Below the pieces are notes generated by a model. That model ran no database searches. It was given only the letters and a program-made list of their open reading frames with translations, and was not told the DNA's origin. The translations under genes and the position numbers were made by a program. A stretch of DNA of 64,000 bases from a bacterium (lineage in GTDB: Bacteria > Armatimonadota > Fimbriimonadia > Fimbriimonadales > Fimbriimonadaceae), in assembly GCA_013823945.1 (NCBI GenBank), contig PNMZ01000004.1, positions 186,001 through 250,000 on the forward strand. The letters are read 5' to 3'. This document shows, piece after piece, positions 52,224-61,422 of the stretch (the stretch's first letter is position 1; the number at the start of each line of letters is the position of its first letter).

Positions 52224-53000
52224 GTGAGTTTGCGACTGATTGCGCCTTTGGTGACGCCTTATACGGATGATGGATCCACGATCAGCGAGATCCGATTGGC
52301 CAGGCTGATGCGGCGGTACCGTGAGAGTGGGCTAGAAGGAGTCGTTGTTGGGAGTGATGCGGGGGAGTTTGCGAGCTTGAGTTTGGCGGAGCGCAAGCGG
52401 CTGCTGGAATGGGTGATGCGCGATTCTGGTGATATGGCCATTTATGTGAATGTCACGGCACAGACGACGGCGATTGCGATTGATATTTGCCAGGATGCGG
52501 CGGCGAATGGGGGGAACGGAGCGATCCTTTGTCCCCCAATGGTTGGGCATTTGACCATTGAAGAGGCGCGGAATTACTTAAATGTGGTGCGTCGGCATGG
52601 CAACTTGGGAGTGGGTTGGATTGATCCGATGGGGGTTTTGCAAGAGGCTTCGTCAACGGGGATTGATTCTGTGGCCGTTAAGTGCGCAGAGCCGCTCGCG
52701 GATCATGATTTGGGGCAGTATTCGGTTACTCCACACGGGGCAAATTGGGAATGTTGGACACCTAGTGGAGTAATTCATCCGGCGGCGATATTTGGTCGAG
52801 AAAAAGGGGAGATTATTTTGGAAAAGTGGCCAGCAATGAAGCCAGTTTTGGAGGCTGTGATTCGCCATTCGGGTGTTGCAAGAGTAGGTAAATATATCGT
52901 TGAAGCGATGGGCATTGAAGTTGGGCCGCTTAGAGGGCCGTTTATGCCATTAAACCCAGCCGGACGAGAAGTTGTGGATCACATTTTGAGTGCAATTTAG
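52224..53000 (+). CDS. DHDPS/NAL superfamily protein with altered active site
   Basis: 258 aa, shorter than the usual 290. The barrel start LIAPLVTPYTDDGST, GLEGVVVGSDAGEFASLSLAERKRLLE and the Schiff-base Lys153 (VAVKCAEP) fit dihydrodipicolinate synthase relatives. The Thr-Thr of GTTGE is replaced by Ser-Asp-Ala, and no Tyr corresponds to the catalytic Tyr (WIDPMGV in that place). Function other than lysine synthesis is likely. A TTG at 52230 has better ribosome-site spacing than the GTG at 52224. Confidence 0.75.
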   Translation: MSLRLIAPLVTPYTDDGSTISEIRLARLMRRYRESGLEGVVVGSDAGEFASLSLAERKRLLEWVMRDSGDMAIYVNVTAQTTAIAIDICQDAAANGGNGAILCPPMVGHLTIEEARNYLNVVRRHGNLGVGWIDPMGVLQEASSTGIDSVAVKCAEPLADHDLGQYSVTPHGANWECWTPSGVIHPAAIFGREKGEIILEKWPAMKPVLEAVIRHSGVARVGKYIVEAMGIEVGPLRGPFMPLNPAGREVVDHILSAI

Positions 53001-53005
53001 GCTAG

Positions 53006-53479
53006 CTATTGCATAGCTCTCATTCGGTTCAGAATAGTCAGGCTGTGATTGAAGACGGCTTCTGTGAGGGGGTTCCACAGGTGGTAGCAGTCTGGGAGTT
53101 CGTCGAGAGTACAGAATTTGCGTCCGGACGATTCGTCAGTGTGGGTGATATCGCTGAGGGTTTTGACTTCAGCGACGAATACGTCGGCCCATCGAACTTC
53201 GACGGGGCTGGCCATTCGGTAACAGCCAATGTATGCCGTGCAACCGAGGATGGCACCGGCTTCTTCTTTGGCTTCTCGGATTGCAGCGGCTTGTGATTCT
53301 TCGCCTGGTTCAACTCGGCCCGAGGGGATGCACCATCCCCGCTCGTAGATGTCGGCGATCAGAATTTTTTCTTGTTGCCAAGGAAAGACGAGGGCAGCGA
53401 AGGCCCGGAGAGGTGCGCGGTATGGAGCGGGGAAGAACTCCATTGTTTGGTTGCCGTATTTGCCAACCGGGAATCTCAT
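53006..53479 (-). CDS. Nudix hydrolase
   Basis: 157 aa. The Nudix box GRVEPGEESQAAAIREAKEE and the following AGA fits G-x5-E-x7-REUxEExGU. It hydrolyses a nucleoside diphosphate derivative of unknown identity. It starts three bases after the lepB stop, so the two are probably cotranscribed. Confidence 0.88.
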   Translation of the reverse strand: MRFPVGKYGNQTMEFFPAPYRAPLRAFAALVFPWQQEKILIADIYERGWCIPSGRVEPGEESQAAAIREAKEEAGAILGCTAYIGCYRMASPVEVRWADVFVAEVKTLSDITHTDESSGRKFCTLDELPDCYHLWNPLTEAVFNHSLTILNRMRAMQ

Positions 53480-53482
53480 GAC

Positions 53483-53986
53483 TTACTCTTCTTTTGCAGT
53501 TGCAGTTCGAGAGGAAGGAAATCCGAACTGGATGATGATCACTTTGCCGATGATTTCAGATTTTTCGACTGGACCCCAGGCGCGACTGTCTTCGCTGGCT
53601 GGGCGGTTGTCACCAAGAACATAATATTCTCCATCGGGAACGATGTATTCACCGTCGGTCAGTGTGTAGTTATCCGGCAAGTTCATGAAGTCGACAGACT
53701 CGCCTCCTACTCGATTGATGCGCTTAATGTAGTATTCGCCTTTCACATCACGGCTCCGGACTACGACGATGTCACCTTTGCGGAGATCGCCCACGAGCCA
53801 ATAGGCTTTGCTCACGAGGACGTGATCTTTTTCTTTGAATGTCGGCTCCATTGATGGGCCCTTTACTTCGATTGTTGTGAAGTTCTGGCTTAGGAAGATC
53901 ACGAAGGCGAGAACGAAAAGCAAGAAGACGGTAAATCCCGTTACGACAACCTTTTTCTTGGTGCTTTTCTTCGCGATTCGGGCCAT
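53483..53986 (-). CDS. lepB: Signal peptidase I
   Basis: 167 aa. One N-terminal membrane helix (14-33), catalytic Ser45 in VKGPSMEPTF, general-base Lys88 in EYYIKRINRVGG, and the box GDNRPASEDSRAWGPV. It removes signal peptides from exported proteins; this genome clearly exports many. Divergent from the DUF4446 gene. Confidence 0.94.
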   Translation of the reverse strand: MARIAKKSTKKKVVVTGFTVFLLFVLAFVIFLSQNFTTIEVKGPSMEPTFKEKDHVLVSKAYWLVGDLRKGDIVVVRSRDVKGEYYIKRINRVGGESVDFMNLPDNYTLTDGEYIVPDGEYYVLGDNRPASEDSRAWGPVEKSEIIGKVIIIQFGFPSSRTATAKEE

Positions 53987-54069
53987 TGATTGAATCCTTT
54001 TTTCTAGACGCCGTCTATTGGGGGTTATACTTCAAAGTCGGCCCTAAATGTGGGTGACGTTAGAGCAAG

Positions 54070-54588
54070 ATGGAGTGGTTGACGGCAAATCCGGTGGTGG
54101 TTCCTGTGATCGGGGGAATTTTTTGTATTGTGGCAATTGGTTTGGGAGTTCAGAATGCTCGGTTAAGCAAGAGGTATCGGCGATTGGAGTCGCTTTGGGA
54201 GGAACTTTCACAAGGAGTTGAGGGTGGCAATTTGGAATTGATGTTGCGGCAGCAACTTGCCATGGGAACTCAGCTTCAGAATGACATTGAGGGGATTGAG
54301 AAACGTCTGAAAGTTGCGGAAGCTAAATTGGTGCAATCAAAACGTTACGTGGGATTGGTTCGGTATGACGCGTTCAATGATGTCGGCGGCGGTCAGAGTT
54401 TTTCACTCGCTGTCTGTGACGAGAATGGTGATGGAGCAATTGTGACAAGCCAAGTGGGGCGGATGGATTGTCGGGTCTTTGGGAAGTCTCTCCGAGCGGG
54501 TCGGTCGGATGTATCTTTGACGGCAGAAGAAGAACAGGCTTTGGAGGAGGCGGTTGCGGGTCGAAGTCGGCCCAAGATTGGATTATAG
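54070..54588 (+). CDS. DUF4446 protein
   Basis: 172 aa: one membrane helix (8-27), a coiled-coil-like region (30-88), and RYVGLVRYDAFNDVGGGQSFSLAVCDENGDG, characteristic of DUF4446. Function unknown. The sigma factor gene begins directly after its stop codon, so it may belong to the same regulon. Confidence 0.8.
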   Translation: MEWLTANPVVVPVIGGIFCIVAIGLGVQNARLSKRYRRLESLWEELSQGVEGGNLELMLRQQLAMGTQLQNDIEGIEKRLKVAEAKLVQSKRYVGLVRYDAFNDVGGGQSFSLAVCDENGDGAIVTSQVGRMDCRVFGKSLRAGRSDVSLTAEEEQALEEAVAGRSRPKIGL

Positions 54589-55173
54589 ATGTCTCAGCGT
54601 GATTTGATTTTGATCGAACGGGCCCAAAAGGGTGATCGTTCGGCGTTCAATGACTTAGTTGGATTGTATGAGGAACGGGCATACAAGTATGCGTTTCGTC
54701 TAACGCGAAATCCGGATATGGCGTCAGATGTCGTTGCAGATGCATTTGTAAGGATCAATTCGGCGTTGAAGAATTTTCGAGGTCAAAGTGCTTTTGGTAC
54801 TTGGCTTTATCGAATTGTTACGAACTGCTATTTGGATCGTAAGAAGCGAGATAAGGAGTCGCGGAATGTGAGCCTGGATCAGACACTGAATACAGGTTCT
54901 GGCGATATGGAGAGGCAGTGGGAAGACGATGCGGATGGGCCGGCGGAGATTGCGGAGCGAAATGCAAGGGAGTCGGCGATGCAAAATGCTCTTGGTCAGA
55001 TGCCGGAATATCAGCAAGCCATGCTCGTGATGTATCACGTTGAGGCCCTGAGTTATGAAGAGATTGCGGAGACCCTTGATTTGCCGATCGGAACGGTCAA
55101 AAGTCGTCTTAACCGGGCAAGAGTTGCATTGCGCGACATTTTGTCCCAGTCTCCGGAACTATTTAGTTTGTGA
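54589..55173 (+). CDS. ECF-type RNA polymerase sigma factor
   Basis: 194 aa. Region 2 (FNDLVGLYEERAYKYAFRLT, FRGQSAFGTWLYRIVTNCYLD) and region 4 (LSYEEIAETLDLPIGTVKSRLNRAR) are clear. It is directly after DUF4446 and 49 bases before an anti-sigma-like gene, the usual arrangement for an extracytoplasmic signal response. Confidence 0.92.
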   Translation: MSQRDLILIERAQKGDRSAFNDLVGLYEERAYKYAFRLTRNPDMASDVVADAFVRINSALKNFRGQSAFGTWLYRIVTNCYLDRKKRDKESRNVSLDQTLNTGSGDMERQWEDDADGPAEIAERNARESAMQNALGQMPEYQQAMLVMYHVEALSYEEIAETLDLPIGTVKSRLNRARVALRDILSQSPELFSL

Positions 55174-55222
55174 TGAGGTCAAACGAAAACAAGCAATGGC
55201 ATGACGCCCAGGAGCGAGCACG

Positions 55223-56080
55223 ATGAACGCAGCAAAAGCAAGAGATTTTTTCAGCGCCTACTATGAAGGCGAACTCAAAGGAGGCATTTTGGAAGCCTTT
55301 GAGCGTGAGCTTGCGGCGAATCCGGGATTAAAGGCTGAGTATGAAGAATTCTGTTTGGTTCTGAAAATGTTTGAAGAACCGGAGGAGGAGATTTCAATGC
55401 CTCACGATTTGCATGATCAGATCATGGCTCGGCTGGATAAGCAGGCTTGGGAAGAAAAAGAGGCGGCTCCGCAAGGATTTTTTGGTCGTTGGAAGTTCGC
55501 ATTTGTTGGGGCAGCGGCAACATTTATTCTGGTCGCGGGGGTTTTCAGCCTGAACAATCGTGGCGGGGATGCGATGCAAGCTTCTTCAATTCCGGCGATG
55601 GTAAATCAGCCAAAAATTGAGAATGTGGTTGACCTTGTGCCAACGGACAAGGGCTTGGTTTTGCAATACTCAGGAAATCCGGGAACTGAATATACTGTAG
55701 TGAAAGTTGCAGATGAGTCTGAACTTGGTCAAATTCGCTTAGATACGGGAATCGCAACACGCGAGTTGGTCAACGAATCTGAAAAGGCCGAAGTTTTTGC
55801 AGTTCGGGCTGAGGATGGAGCGGAAGCACTTACAGTTGTTGTTCCGGGCAAGGTTCAAGGTGATCATTTCAGCGGTGAAGGTACGGTGCTTGAACTTGCG
55901 CAGGCAATGGCTGATACGTTCCGAATTCCATTGATTCTCCGAGTGACAGATTTGAGCCGAACGCTGACGTGGGAGTTTGACAAAGATGGAGACCAAGCCT
56001 CGCGGGCGGCAAAACTTGAGAAAGATGGCTTAAGTCTGAGCGTGCGGGCAGACGGAGTCTCGATTCTGTCGGGCGAGTAA
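55223..56080 (+). CDS. Probable anti-sigma factor
   Basis: 285 aa. N-terminal 70 residues resemble an anti-sigma domain (FFSAYYEGELKGG, LEAFERELAANPGLKAEYEEF) but lack the zinc His-x3-Cys-x2-Cys set. One membrane helix follows (about 93-111, FAFVGAAATFILVAGVFSL), then a periplasmic domain of 170 residues. It likely holds the upstream sigma factor at the membrane until a signal arrives. Position after the sigma gene supports the role. Confidence 0.75.
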   Translation: MNAAKARDFFSAYYEGELKGGILEAFERELAANPGLKAEYEEFCLVLKMFEEPEEEISMPHDLHDQIMARLDKQAWEEKEAAPQGFFGRWKFAFVGAAATFILVAGVFSLNNRGGDAMQASSIPAMVNQPKIENVVDLVPTDKGLVLQYSGNPGTEYTVVKVADESELGQIRLDTGIATRELVNESEKAEVFAVRAEDGAEALTVVVPGKVQGDHFSGEGTVLELAQAMADTFRIPLILRVTDLSRTLTWEFDKDGDQASRAAKLEKDGLSLSVRADGVSILSGE

Positions 56081-56084
56081 GCCG

Positions 56085-56927
56085 TTACTTTAGCCCGAGC
56101 AATGTCTTTCGGTACGGGGCAGATTGCTGGGCGAACTTCATTTCGTTTTGATAAGCGATGCTAAACAGTCTGGTTATCACAAGTCCTTGGGCTTCGGCGG
56201 CATTGCTTGGCAGGATTTGATCAGATTGATCTTGAAAAACGAGATGAACTTCGTAGTCGGACGGGAGAATGATATTAGGATCGCGTGCTACTTGTTTGGA
56301 GAGTCGCGAGATACGGGTTAATTCTTGGGTTATTCGCTCAGGAGAAGGATTTGTACTTGCCAGGGATGAGAGAAACGATTCTTGCTGACTTTCGGTGAAA
56401 TTTTGACGGTGGCTGAGAAATATTTCTAAGGTTTGAAGTTGCAAGTGGGCACTGTAAGCCGTAGCTATTGGGGAATTGTACTTGGAAATTTCGCAGATCT
56501 GAATAATTTGGTTTTGTCGGATTGAGGCGGCTTCCCAATCCTTGTTTCTAATCGCCGTAGAGTATTCGCGATCAATTGCCGAGATCAGGGTTCGACGATA
56601 CATTTCGATTTCCGACCGAAAACCACTGAAGCCGTGGTCGTTGAGGGCGAGAATTTCAATGTCCTTCAGCTTGCCGTTCTCGTGAAGCTTCAACCAATAG
56701 TTGGCGACTTTGTCCACGGCGACCGGATCTTGCTCAACGATTGCGTCGAGATAGTGAGAAGTGAAGTTAAGGGGTTGGGAGTAGGCGAGGATATCTTTGG
56801 TGATTTCGGGTCCATATTCGAGTTCGGAATAGGGGGAGATAAAGTATCGGCCTTGGATTGCTAGGAGGGCAAGCAACCAGACGGGGGCACAAGCAGCTGC
56901 GACATATGCAATTGTGCGGGCCCTCAT
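56085..56927 (-). CDS. Hypothetical membrane-anchored helical protein
   Basis: 280 aa. One N-terminal membrane helix (7-25) and a mostly helical exported domain rich in Asn, Gln and Ser (for example IRQNQIIQICEISKYN). No family recognised. It is convergent with the anti-sigma gene and divergent from the second sigma gene by 98 bases, so it could be controlled by that sigma factor. Confidence 0.65.
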   Translation of the reverse strand: MRARTIAYVAAACAPVWLLALLAIQGRYFISPYSELEYGPEITKDILAYSQPLNFTSHYLDAIVEQDPVAVDKVANYWLKLHENGKLKDIEILALNDHGFSGFRSEIEMYRRTLISAIDREYSTAIRNKDWEAASIRQNQIIQICEISKYNSPIATAYSAHLQLQTLEIFLSHRQNFTESQQESFLSSLASTNPSPERITQELTRISRLSKQVARDPNIILPSDYEVHLVFQDQSDQILPSNAAEAQGLVITRLFSIAYQNEMKFAQQSAPYRKTLLGLK

Positions 56928-57025
56928 AGGAGGGATTGTCGGTTGGAATGGTCCTACTTCTCTAGACCATAAAAAGGCCCGTTATAGACCTATTTGTTTG
57001 GTGGACTACAGAAAGTCGATACGAT

Positions 57026-57619
57026 ATGGGTGTGGACCGCAAGAACACAACACTAAAAAGAATCCCGGAATGGGAGGAACATTTGATCGCTCGAGCGCAG
57101 GCTGGTGAACGCGTGGCTTTTGAATTGCTGGTGGAAATGCACCGACCAGCTATTTTGGCCCACGCAAGCCGAATTTTGCGTGATAACGAGGATGCACAGG
57201 ATGCCGTGCAGGACACGTTTTTGAAGGCGTGTCGGGCGATTGGCAGTTTCAAATCGGGTCGACCGATGTTGCCATGGCTGATGCGCATCTGCAGCAATTG
57301 TAGTGTGGACATCATTCGTGGGCGACGGAAGCGAAGCGAGAGTATTGACACCTACGAGCATGCGATCTTTGATGATAGCGTTGACGTGGCGCATGACTTG
57401 GAAAGCTCGTTGGAGTCAGATTCTTTGCGAGCAGCGATTGGTCGGTTGCCAAAGCGGTATCGGGACATTATCTTGATGCGTCACTACCGACATATGGACG
57501 TCAACGAGATTGCAGAGATTTTGGGCAAGCCAGAAGGGACGATCAAGAGTTGGTTGTTCCGCGCCAGGGCGATGCTCCGCAAAGATCTGGATGGTGGTTT
57601 GGTGGCAATGTCCGCATAA
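57026..57619 (+). CDS. ECF-type RNA polymerase sigma factor
   Basis: 197 aa. Region 2 (AFELLVEMHRPAILAHASRIL, EDAQDAVQDTFLKA) and region 4 (HMDVNEIAEILGKPEGTIKSWLFRAR) are clear. No zinc anti-sigma gene follows; the next gene is a beta-helix protein. The divergent hypothetical protein may be its partner. A hairpin follows 24 bases later. Confidence 0.9.
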   Translation: MGVDRKNTTLKRIPEWEEHLIARAQAGERVAFELLVEMHRPAILAHASRILRDNEDAQDAVQDTFLKACRAIGSFKSGRPMLPWLMRICSNCSVDIIRGRRKRSESIDTYEHAIFDDSVDVAHDLESSLESDSLRAAIGRLPKRYRDIILMRHYRHMDVNEIAEILGKPEGTIKSWLFRARAMLRKDLDGGLVAMSA

Positions 57620-57642
57620 CCCACGATTTTTGAGTTTAAAGT

Positions 57643-57669
57643 ACGTACCTGGCGACTTGCCGGGTACGT
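57643..57669 (+). terminator. Hairpin after the sigma factor gene
   Basis: Eleven-base stem (acgtacctggc with gccgggtacgt, one G-T) with a 5-base loop, followed by tattgttt. It ends just before the start region of the next gene and could be a weak terminator or attenuator. Confidence 0.65.
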
Positions 57670-57677
57670 TATTGTTT

Positions 57678-60119
57678 GTGAGTATGGTTCTGGCAGGGCT
57701 GGTTATGGGGTTGATGGGAATGCAGGAAGTGAAACTCAGTCAAGGAATGGTCATTCGCGAGTCGGTGACGGTGGCAAAGGGGGACTATTTGATTGCGGGG
57801 GGAGGCGTTGATGCTCCGGCCCTAGTCATTGAAGGGGATGGGATTACGGTTGATTTTAGCGGGGCTATCTTGCGGGGGACGAAAGCGACGGTTGAACCTA
57901 ATGAGCGAGACGGCGTGGGGATTGTGGTTCGAGGGAAGAACGTCACCCTGCGTGGATTGACGGTGAGAGGATACAAGGTGGGGCTCTATGTGGAGGGAGT
58001 AGAGGGATTTCGACTCCTGGATTCTGATCTGAGTTACAACTGGAAGCAAAAGCTCAAGAGCGGGCGGATGAAGGAGGATGTTTCTGATTGGATGAGCTTT
58101 CATCAGAACGAGAATGATGAGTGGCTACGATTTGGTGCGGGGGTATACCTGAGAGGGGTTAAAGATTTTGAGGTTCGTAATGTTACGATTTCGGGTGGGC
58201 AGTGTGGATTGATGATGACAGAATCTCATCAGGGCAAAGTTTGGAACAATGATTTCAGTTTTTTGAGTGCAATTGGGATTGGCATGTATCGTAGTTCTGA
58301 TAATTTTGTTATGCACAACAAAGTTGATTGGTGTGTGAGAGGTTATTCGCATCGATTTTACAACAGAGGGCAAGACTCGGCGGGGATATTGATGTACGAG
58401 CAGTGTATGCGGAACACAGTGGCATATAACTCGGTGACGCACTCTGGGGATGGACTCTTTTTGTGGGCGGGGCAGTCGACGATGGACTCAGGAGAAGGAG
58501 GATGCAATGATAATGTGTTCTACGGCAATGACTTCAGCCATGCACCGACCAATGGGATTGAGACCACATTTAGCCGTAATCAGTTTATCAATAATTTGGT
58601 TCTGGAATGTTGGCATGGAGTTTGGGGAGGGTATTCATATGATTCGAAGTTTATAGGGAATACCTTCGGTTTGAATGGGGAAGCGATTGCAATTGAACAT
58701 GGCCAGGACAATGAGATTTCGGGGAACATTTTTCGGATGGATACGAACGGTATTTATCTGTGGATGAGGGAGAGTTTGCCACCGAATGAGTGGGGATATC
58801 CCAAACAGCGAGATACTAAGAGCCGTGATTATTTGATTCAGGATAATGTGATGTTTGGCATACCGGGAACGGCGTTTATTGTTGATTCGACTAGCAACCT
58901 TTTAATGAAAGGAAATTTTGTTAAGAAAGTTGGAAAGGCATTTGAACTCGGAGAGGGGGTGCGCGATATGGTGGACGAAGGTGGATTTTATTCTCGCGCG
59001 GGCGGAGTCGAATGGCCAGATGTGATTGTTCAGAAGGGCACGGTTCTGGATGATCAATCGGTTCCTGTTCCCGGGCCATATATGGAGCGCCGTGGGCTTG
59101 TTGTTCGACGCGACGCTGATCCGGGAATGTTTAGCAAAAATTTGCGGGAGTCGAAGTGGAATCCGATGGTTTTGAAGATTGTTCAAGATAAATCGAAGGA
59201 TGATATGAGTCCGGAAGAGTTGCGAGATCTCCATGCGAAGCCTTACTACGTTGCACCGTTGGATGAAGGAATAGTTCCCTTCTTGGGGCCGGATGCAAGG
59301 CGGGGTCGGACGGAAATATTGGTGGATGAATGGGGACCGGTTGATTTTAGATCGCCAATTTTGTGGCTCGAAGATTGGTATGACTCACCGACGGGGGGGA
59401 AATACTATGTGTTTCGGGTCGTTGGTCCGGATTCGGGTGGTTGGACGTTTTCGGAAGCGGAGGGGTGCATCTACACGAAGTTTGATCCGGCATGGCAGGG
59501 TGTGATTCCGACGACTCCGCCCTTTGTTGAGCCAGGGGTTGCCACGCTGTCGGGCGATATGGGCGACCGTATTTTGGTTCGGGCAGGGGGGCAGTTTTCG
59601 ATCACGTTGAGTTATCTTGGGGCGAAGACGATTGATTATCGGGGAGTAGAAACTCCGGCGGATACCGCAATTCCGTTTGGCTATAAGCACGATGAAGTCG
59701 CCGTGAATTGGCTGGTTTCGTTTTTTAACTATGATCGGGCCACGATCGATCCGAGAGAGAACGTTGATGAGTTTCGAAAGATTTATGAGAGTGAGCCGGT
59801 TGTTTCTCAACGTATGAGTTCACTTGAAGGGGCTTGGTCGGGATCTCCGGCGGAGGGTGTTACGGCAAATGCGTTTGCGACTTTGGCCGAGGGCCGTGTG
59901 ACGGTTGAGCCGGGAAGCTATACGCTTAGTGTGACTAGCGATGATGGGGTACGGGTCATGGTGGATGGAAAAGTTGTTTTTGAAGACTGGACCTGGCATG
60001 CTCCTAAAACGGATGACATCGTGCTTGAATTGTCCGGTCGGCATTCTATTCGGATTGAGCATTTTGAGCTGGATGGCTATTCGGCTCTGCAGGTGCGGAT
60101 GCGGAAGAATAAGAGTTGA
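57678..60119 (+). CDS. Secreted parallel beta-helix protein with C-terminal PA14
   Basis: 813 aa from GTG at 57678 (ATG at 57684 is also possible). A signal-like hydrophobic start (MVLAGLVMGLMG) is followed by a right-handed parallel beta-helix with periodic short strands rich in Asn and Gly (for example KNVTLRGLTVRGYKVGLYVEG, then NNDFSFLSAIGIGMY, and FIGNTFGLNGEAI). The C-terminal 110 residues are PA14-like (YTLSVTSDDGVRVMVDG). Beta-helix proteins often are polysaccharide lyases or hydrolases. The frame stays open upstream into the sigma gene, but that part is not coding. Confidence 0.8.
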   Translation: MSMVLAGLVMGLMGMQEVKLSQGMVIRESVTVAKGDYLIAGGGVDAPALVIEGDGITVDFSGAILRGTKATVEPNERDGVGIVVRGKNVTLRGLTVRGYKVGLYVEGVEGFRLLDSDLSYNWKQKLKSGRMKEDVSDWMSFHQNENDEWLRFGAGVYLRGVKDFEVRNVTISGGQCGLMMTESHQGKVWNNDFSFLSAIGIGMYRSSDNFVMHNKVDWCVRGYSHRFYNRGQDSAGILMYEQCMRNTVAYNSVTHSGDGLFLWAGQSTMDSGEGGCNDNVFYGNDFSHAPTNGIETTFSRNQFINNLVLECWHGVWGGYSYDSKFIGNTFGLNGEAIAIEHGQDNEISGNIFRMDTNGIYLWMRESLPPNEWGYPKQRDTKSRDYLIQDNVMFGIPGTAFIVDSTSNLLMKGNFVKKVGKAFELGEGVRDMVDEGGFYSRAGGVEWPDVIVQKGTVLDDQSVPVPGPYMERRGLVVRRDADPGMFSKNLRESKWNPMVLKIVQDKSKDDMSPEELRDLHAKPYYVAPLDEGIVPFLGPDARRGRTEILVDEWGPVDFRSPILWLEDWYDSPTGGKYYVFRVVGPDSGGWTFSEAEGCIYTKFDPAWQGVIPTTPPFVEPGVATLSGDMGDRILVRAGGQFSITLSYLGAKTIDYRGVETPADTAIPFGYKHDEVAVNWLVSFFNYDRATIDPRENVDEFRKIYESEPVVSQRMSSLEGAWSGSPAEGVTANAFATLAEGRVTVEPGSYTLSVTSDDGVRVMVDGKVVFEDWTWHAPKTDDIVLELSGRHSIRIEHFELDGYSALQVRMRKNKS

Positions 60120-60180
60120 TTAAGTTGACGAGCAAGACGACTTTTTGCCTTCCAGGGCTGGAGATACTGGGAGGGTTATG

Positions 60181-61116
60181 ATGGACAGACGCGAGTTTTT
60201 TGGTGCGGGAGCAACAGGATTAGCAACGGTGGCAGGCGCGAGATTGGGATTGAACTTACCCGAGCGTAAACGGGTGTTGAGAATTGCGCACTTAACTGAT
60301 ATGCATGTGCAACCAGAAAAGGGGGCACAAGCAGGATTTGAGAAAGGATTGGAAGCCTGCCAGTCGCAATCGCCAGATCTCATCTTTTGCGGTGGAGATT
60401 TGATTATGGATGCTTTAGGAACAGATCTTGGCCGGGCACAGAAGCAGTGGGACTTGTTTACGGCCGGGGTGAAGGCGAGCGCAGGAGTGCCGGTGCGGTA
60501 CGCATTGGGGAACCACGACGTTTGGGGTTGGAATAACATTGACAAACACAAGGATCACGCTCTTTTTGGAAAGCAGCATGCCCAGGATCAATTGGAGTTA
60601 GCGAGTCCTTACTATTCTTTTACCCAGGCGGGTTGGCGCATTATTGTTTTGGATTCGACCCATCGCAAGTTGGACGGAAGCGGGGGATATACCGCACGGT
60701 TGGATGATGGACAGTTTGAGTGGCTGAGCGATACTTTGGCAGGAACACCGAAGGATCAGCCAGTATTGGTCTTGAGTCATATTCCGATTTTCTGTGCGTG
60801 TGCGTTTTTGGATGGGGATAACGAGAAGTCGGGGAATTGGCAGGTTCCAGGTGCTTGGATGCACATTGATGTCCGGCGGATCAAAGATTTGTTCTTGAAG
60901 CACCCGAATGTGAAATTGGCGCTGAGTGGTCACATTCATCTCGCTGATCGCGTGGATTATTTAGGCGTTTCTTATTTCTGCAATGGTGCAGTGAGCGGTG
61001 GATGGTGGGGCGGAAAGTATCAGGAATTTGGAAATGGGTACGCGATTGTTGATTTGTTTGATGATGGGAGCTTTGAGAATAAGTATATGGAATACGCTTG
61101 GACGCCGAAGGCTTGA
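60181..61116 (+). CDS. Exported calcineurin-like metallophosphoesterase
   Basis: 311 aa from the ATG at 60181 (GGGAGGG upstream; a second ATG lies three bases earlier). A Tat-like start (MDRREFFGAGATG) is followed by the metallophosphoesterase motifs: HLTDMHVQP, FCGGDLIMDA, ALGNHDVWG, LSHIPIF and GHIH. Substrate unknown. Transcribed after the beta-helix gene. Confidence 0.9.
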   Translation: MDRREFFGAGATGLATVAGARLGLNLPERKRVLRIAHLTDMHVQPEKGAQAGFEKGLEACQSQSPDLIFCGGDLIMDALGTDLGRAQKQWDLFTAGVKASAGVPVRYALGNHDVWGWNNIDKHKDHALFGKQHAQDQLELASPYYSFTQAGWRIIVLDSTHRKLDGSGGYTARLDDGQFEWLSDTLAGTPKDQPVLVLSHIPIFCACAFLDGDNEKSGNWQVPGAWMHIDVRRIKDLFLKHPNVKLALSGHIHLADRVDYLGVSYFCNGAVSGGWWGGKYQEFGNGYAIVDLFDDGSFENKYMEYAWTPKA

Positions 61117-61138
61117 AGCTGAGGAGCTGGAACAAAAA

Positions 61139-61170
61139 AATCCGCTTCCCATTCAAGTGGGAAGCGGATT
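61139..61170. terminator. Bidirectional intrinsic terminator
   Basis: tccgcttccca pairs with tgggaagcgga, flanked by A-run and T-run, so it works in both directions between the phosphoesterase and the convergent small lipoprotein gene. Confidence 0.9.
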
Positions 61171-61183
61171 TTTTGTTTGTCGG

Positions 61184-61417
61184 TTACTTTCCTTCGCCGG
61201 CTTCGGTTACGCCTTTACCGGCTTCTCCCTCACCGCGCGCTTCACGATTCAACTCTCCAAATTTCTCCATTTGTTCAGGAGTCCATTTTGAAGCTGATTC
61301 TTGAGCTGCGGCTTGTGAGGCAGCTGGCTCTGGTGGCATTGGCTCTTCTGCACCGCACCCCAGGAGGGAAACGGTGCAGAAGGTAAGAGCGGCAAGAATC
61401 GTAGCGAATCTCGCCAT
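61184..61417 (-). CDS. Small lipoprotein
   Basis: 77 aa from the ATG at 61417 (a GTG at 61435 is possible). Signal with lipobox Leu-Leu-Gly-Cys, then a Pro/Ala/Glu/Gln-rich low-complexity tail ending GEGEAGKGVTEAGEGK. It probably tethers nothing enzymatic. Five bases after the prepilin gene, likely cotranscribed with it. Confidence 0.72.
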   Translation of the reverse strand: MARFATILAALTFCTVSLLGCGAEEPMPPEPAASQAAAQESASKWTPEQMEKFGELNREARGEGEAGKGVTEAGEGK

Positions 61418-61422
61418 TCTGG

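Noticed and set aside
57510-57677. N-terminal extension of the beta-helix gene into the sigma gene
   Set aside because: It overlaps the sigma coding region in another frame and crosses a hairpin; the signal-like start lies at 57678-57684.
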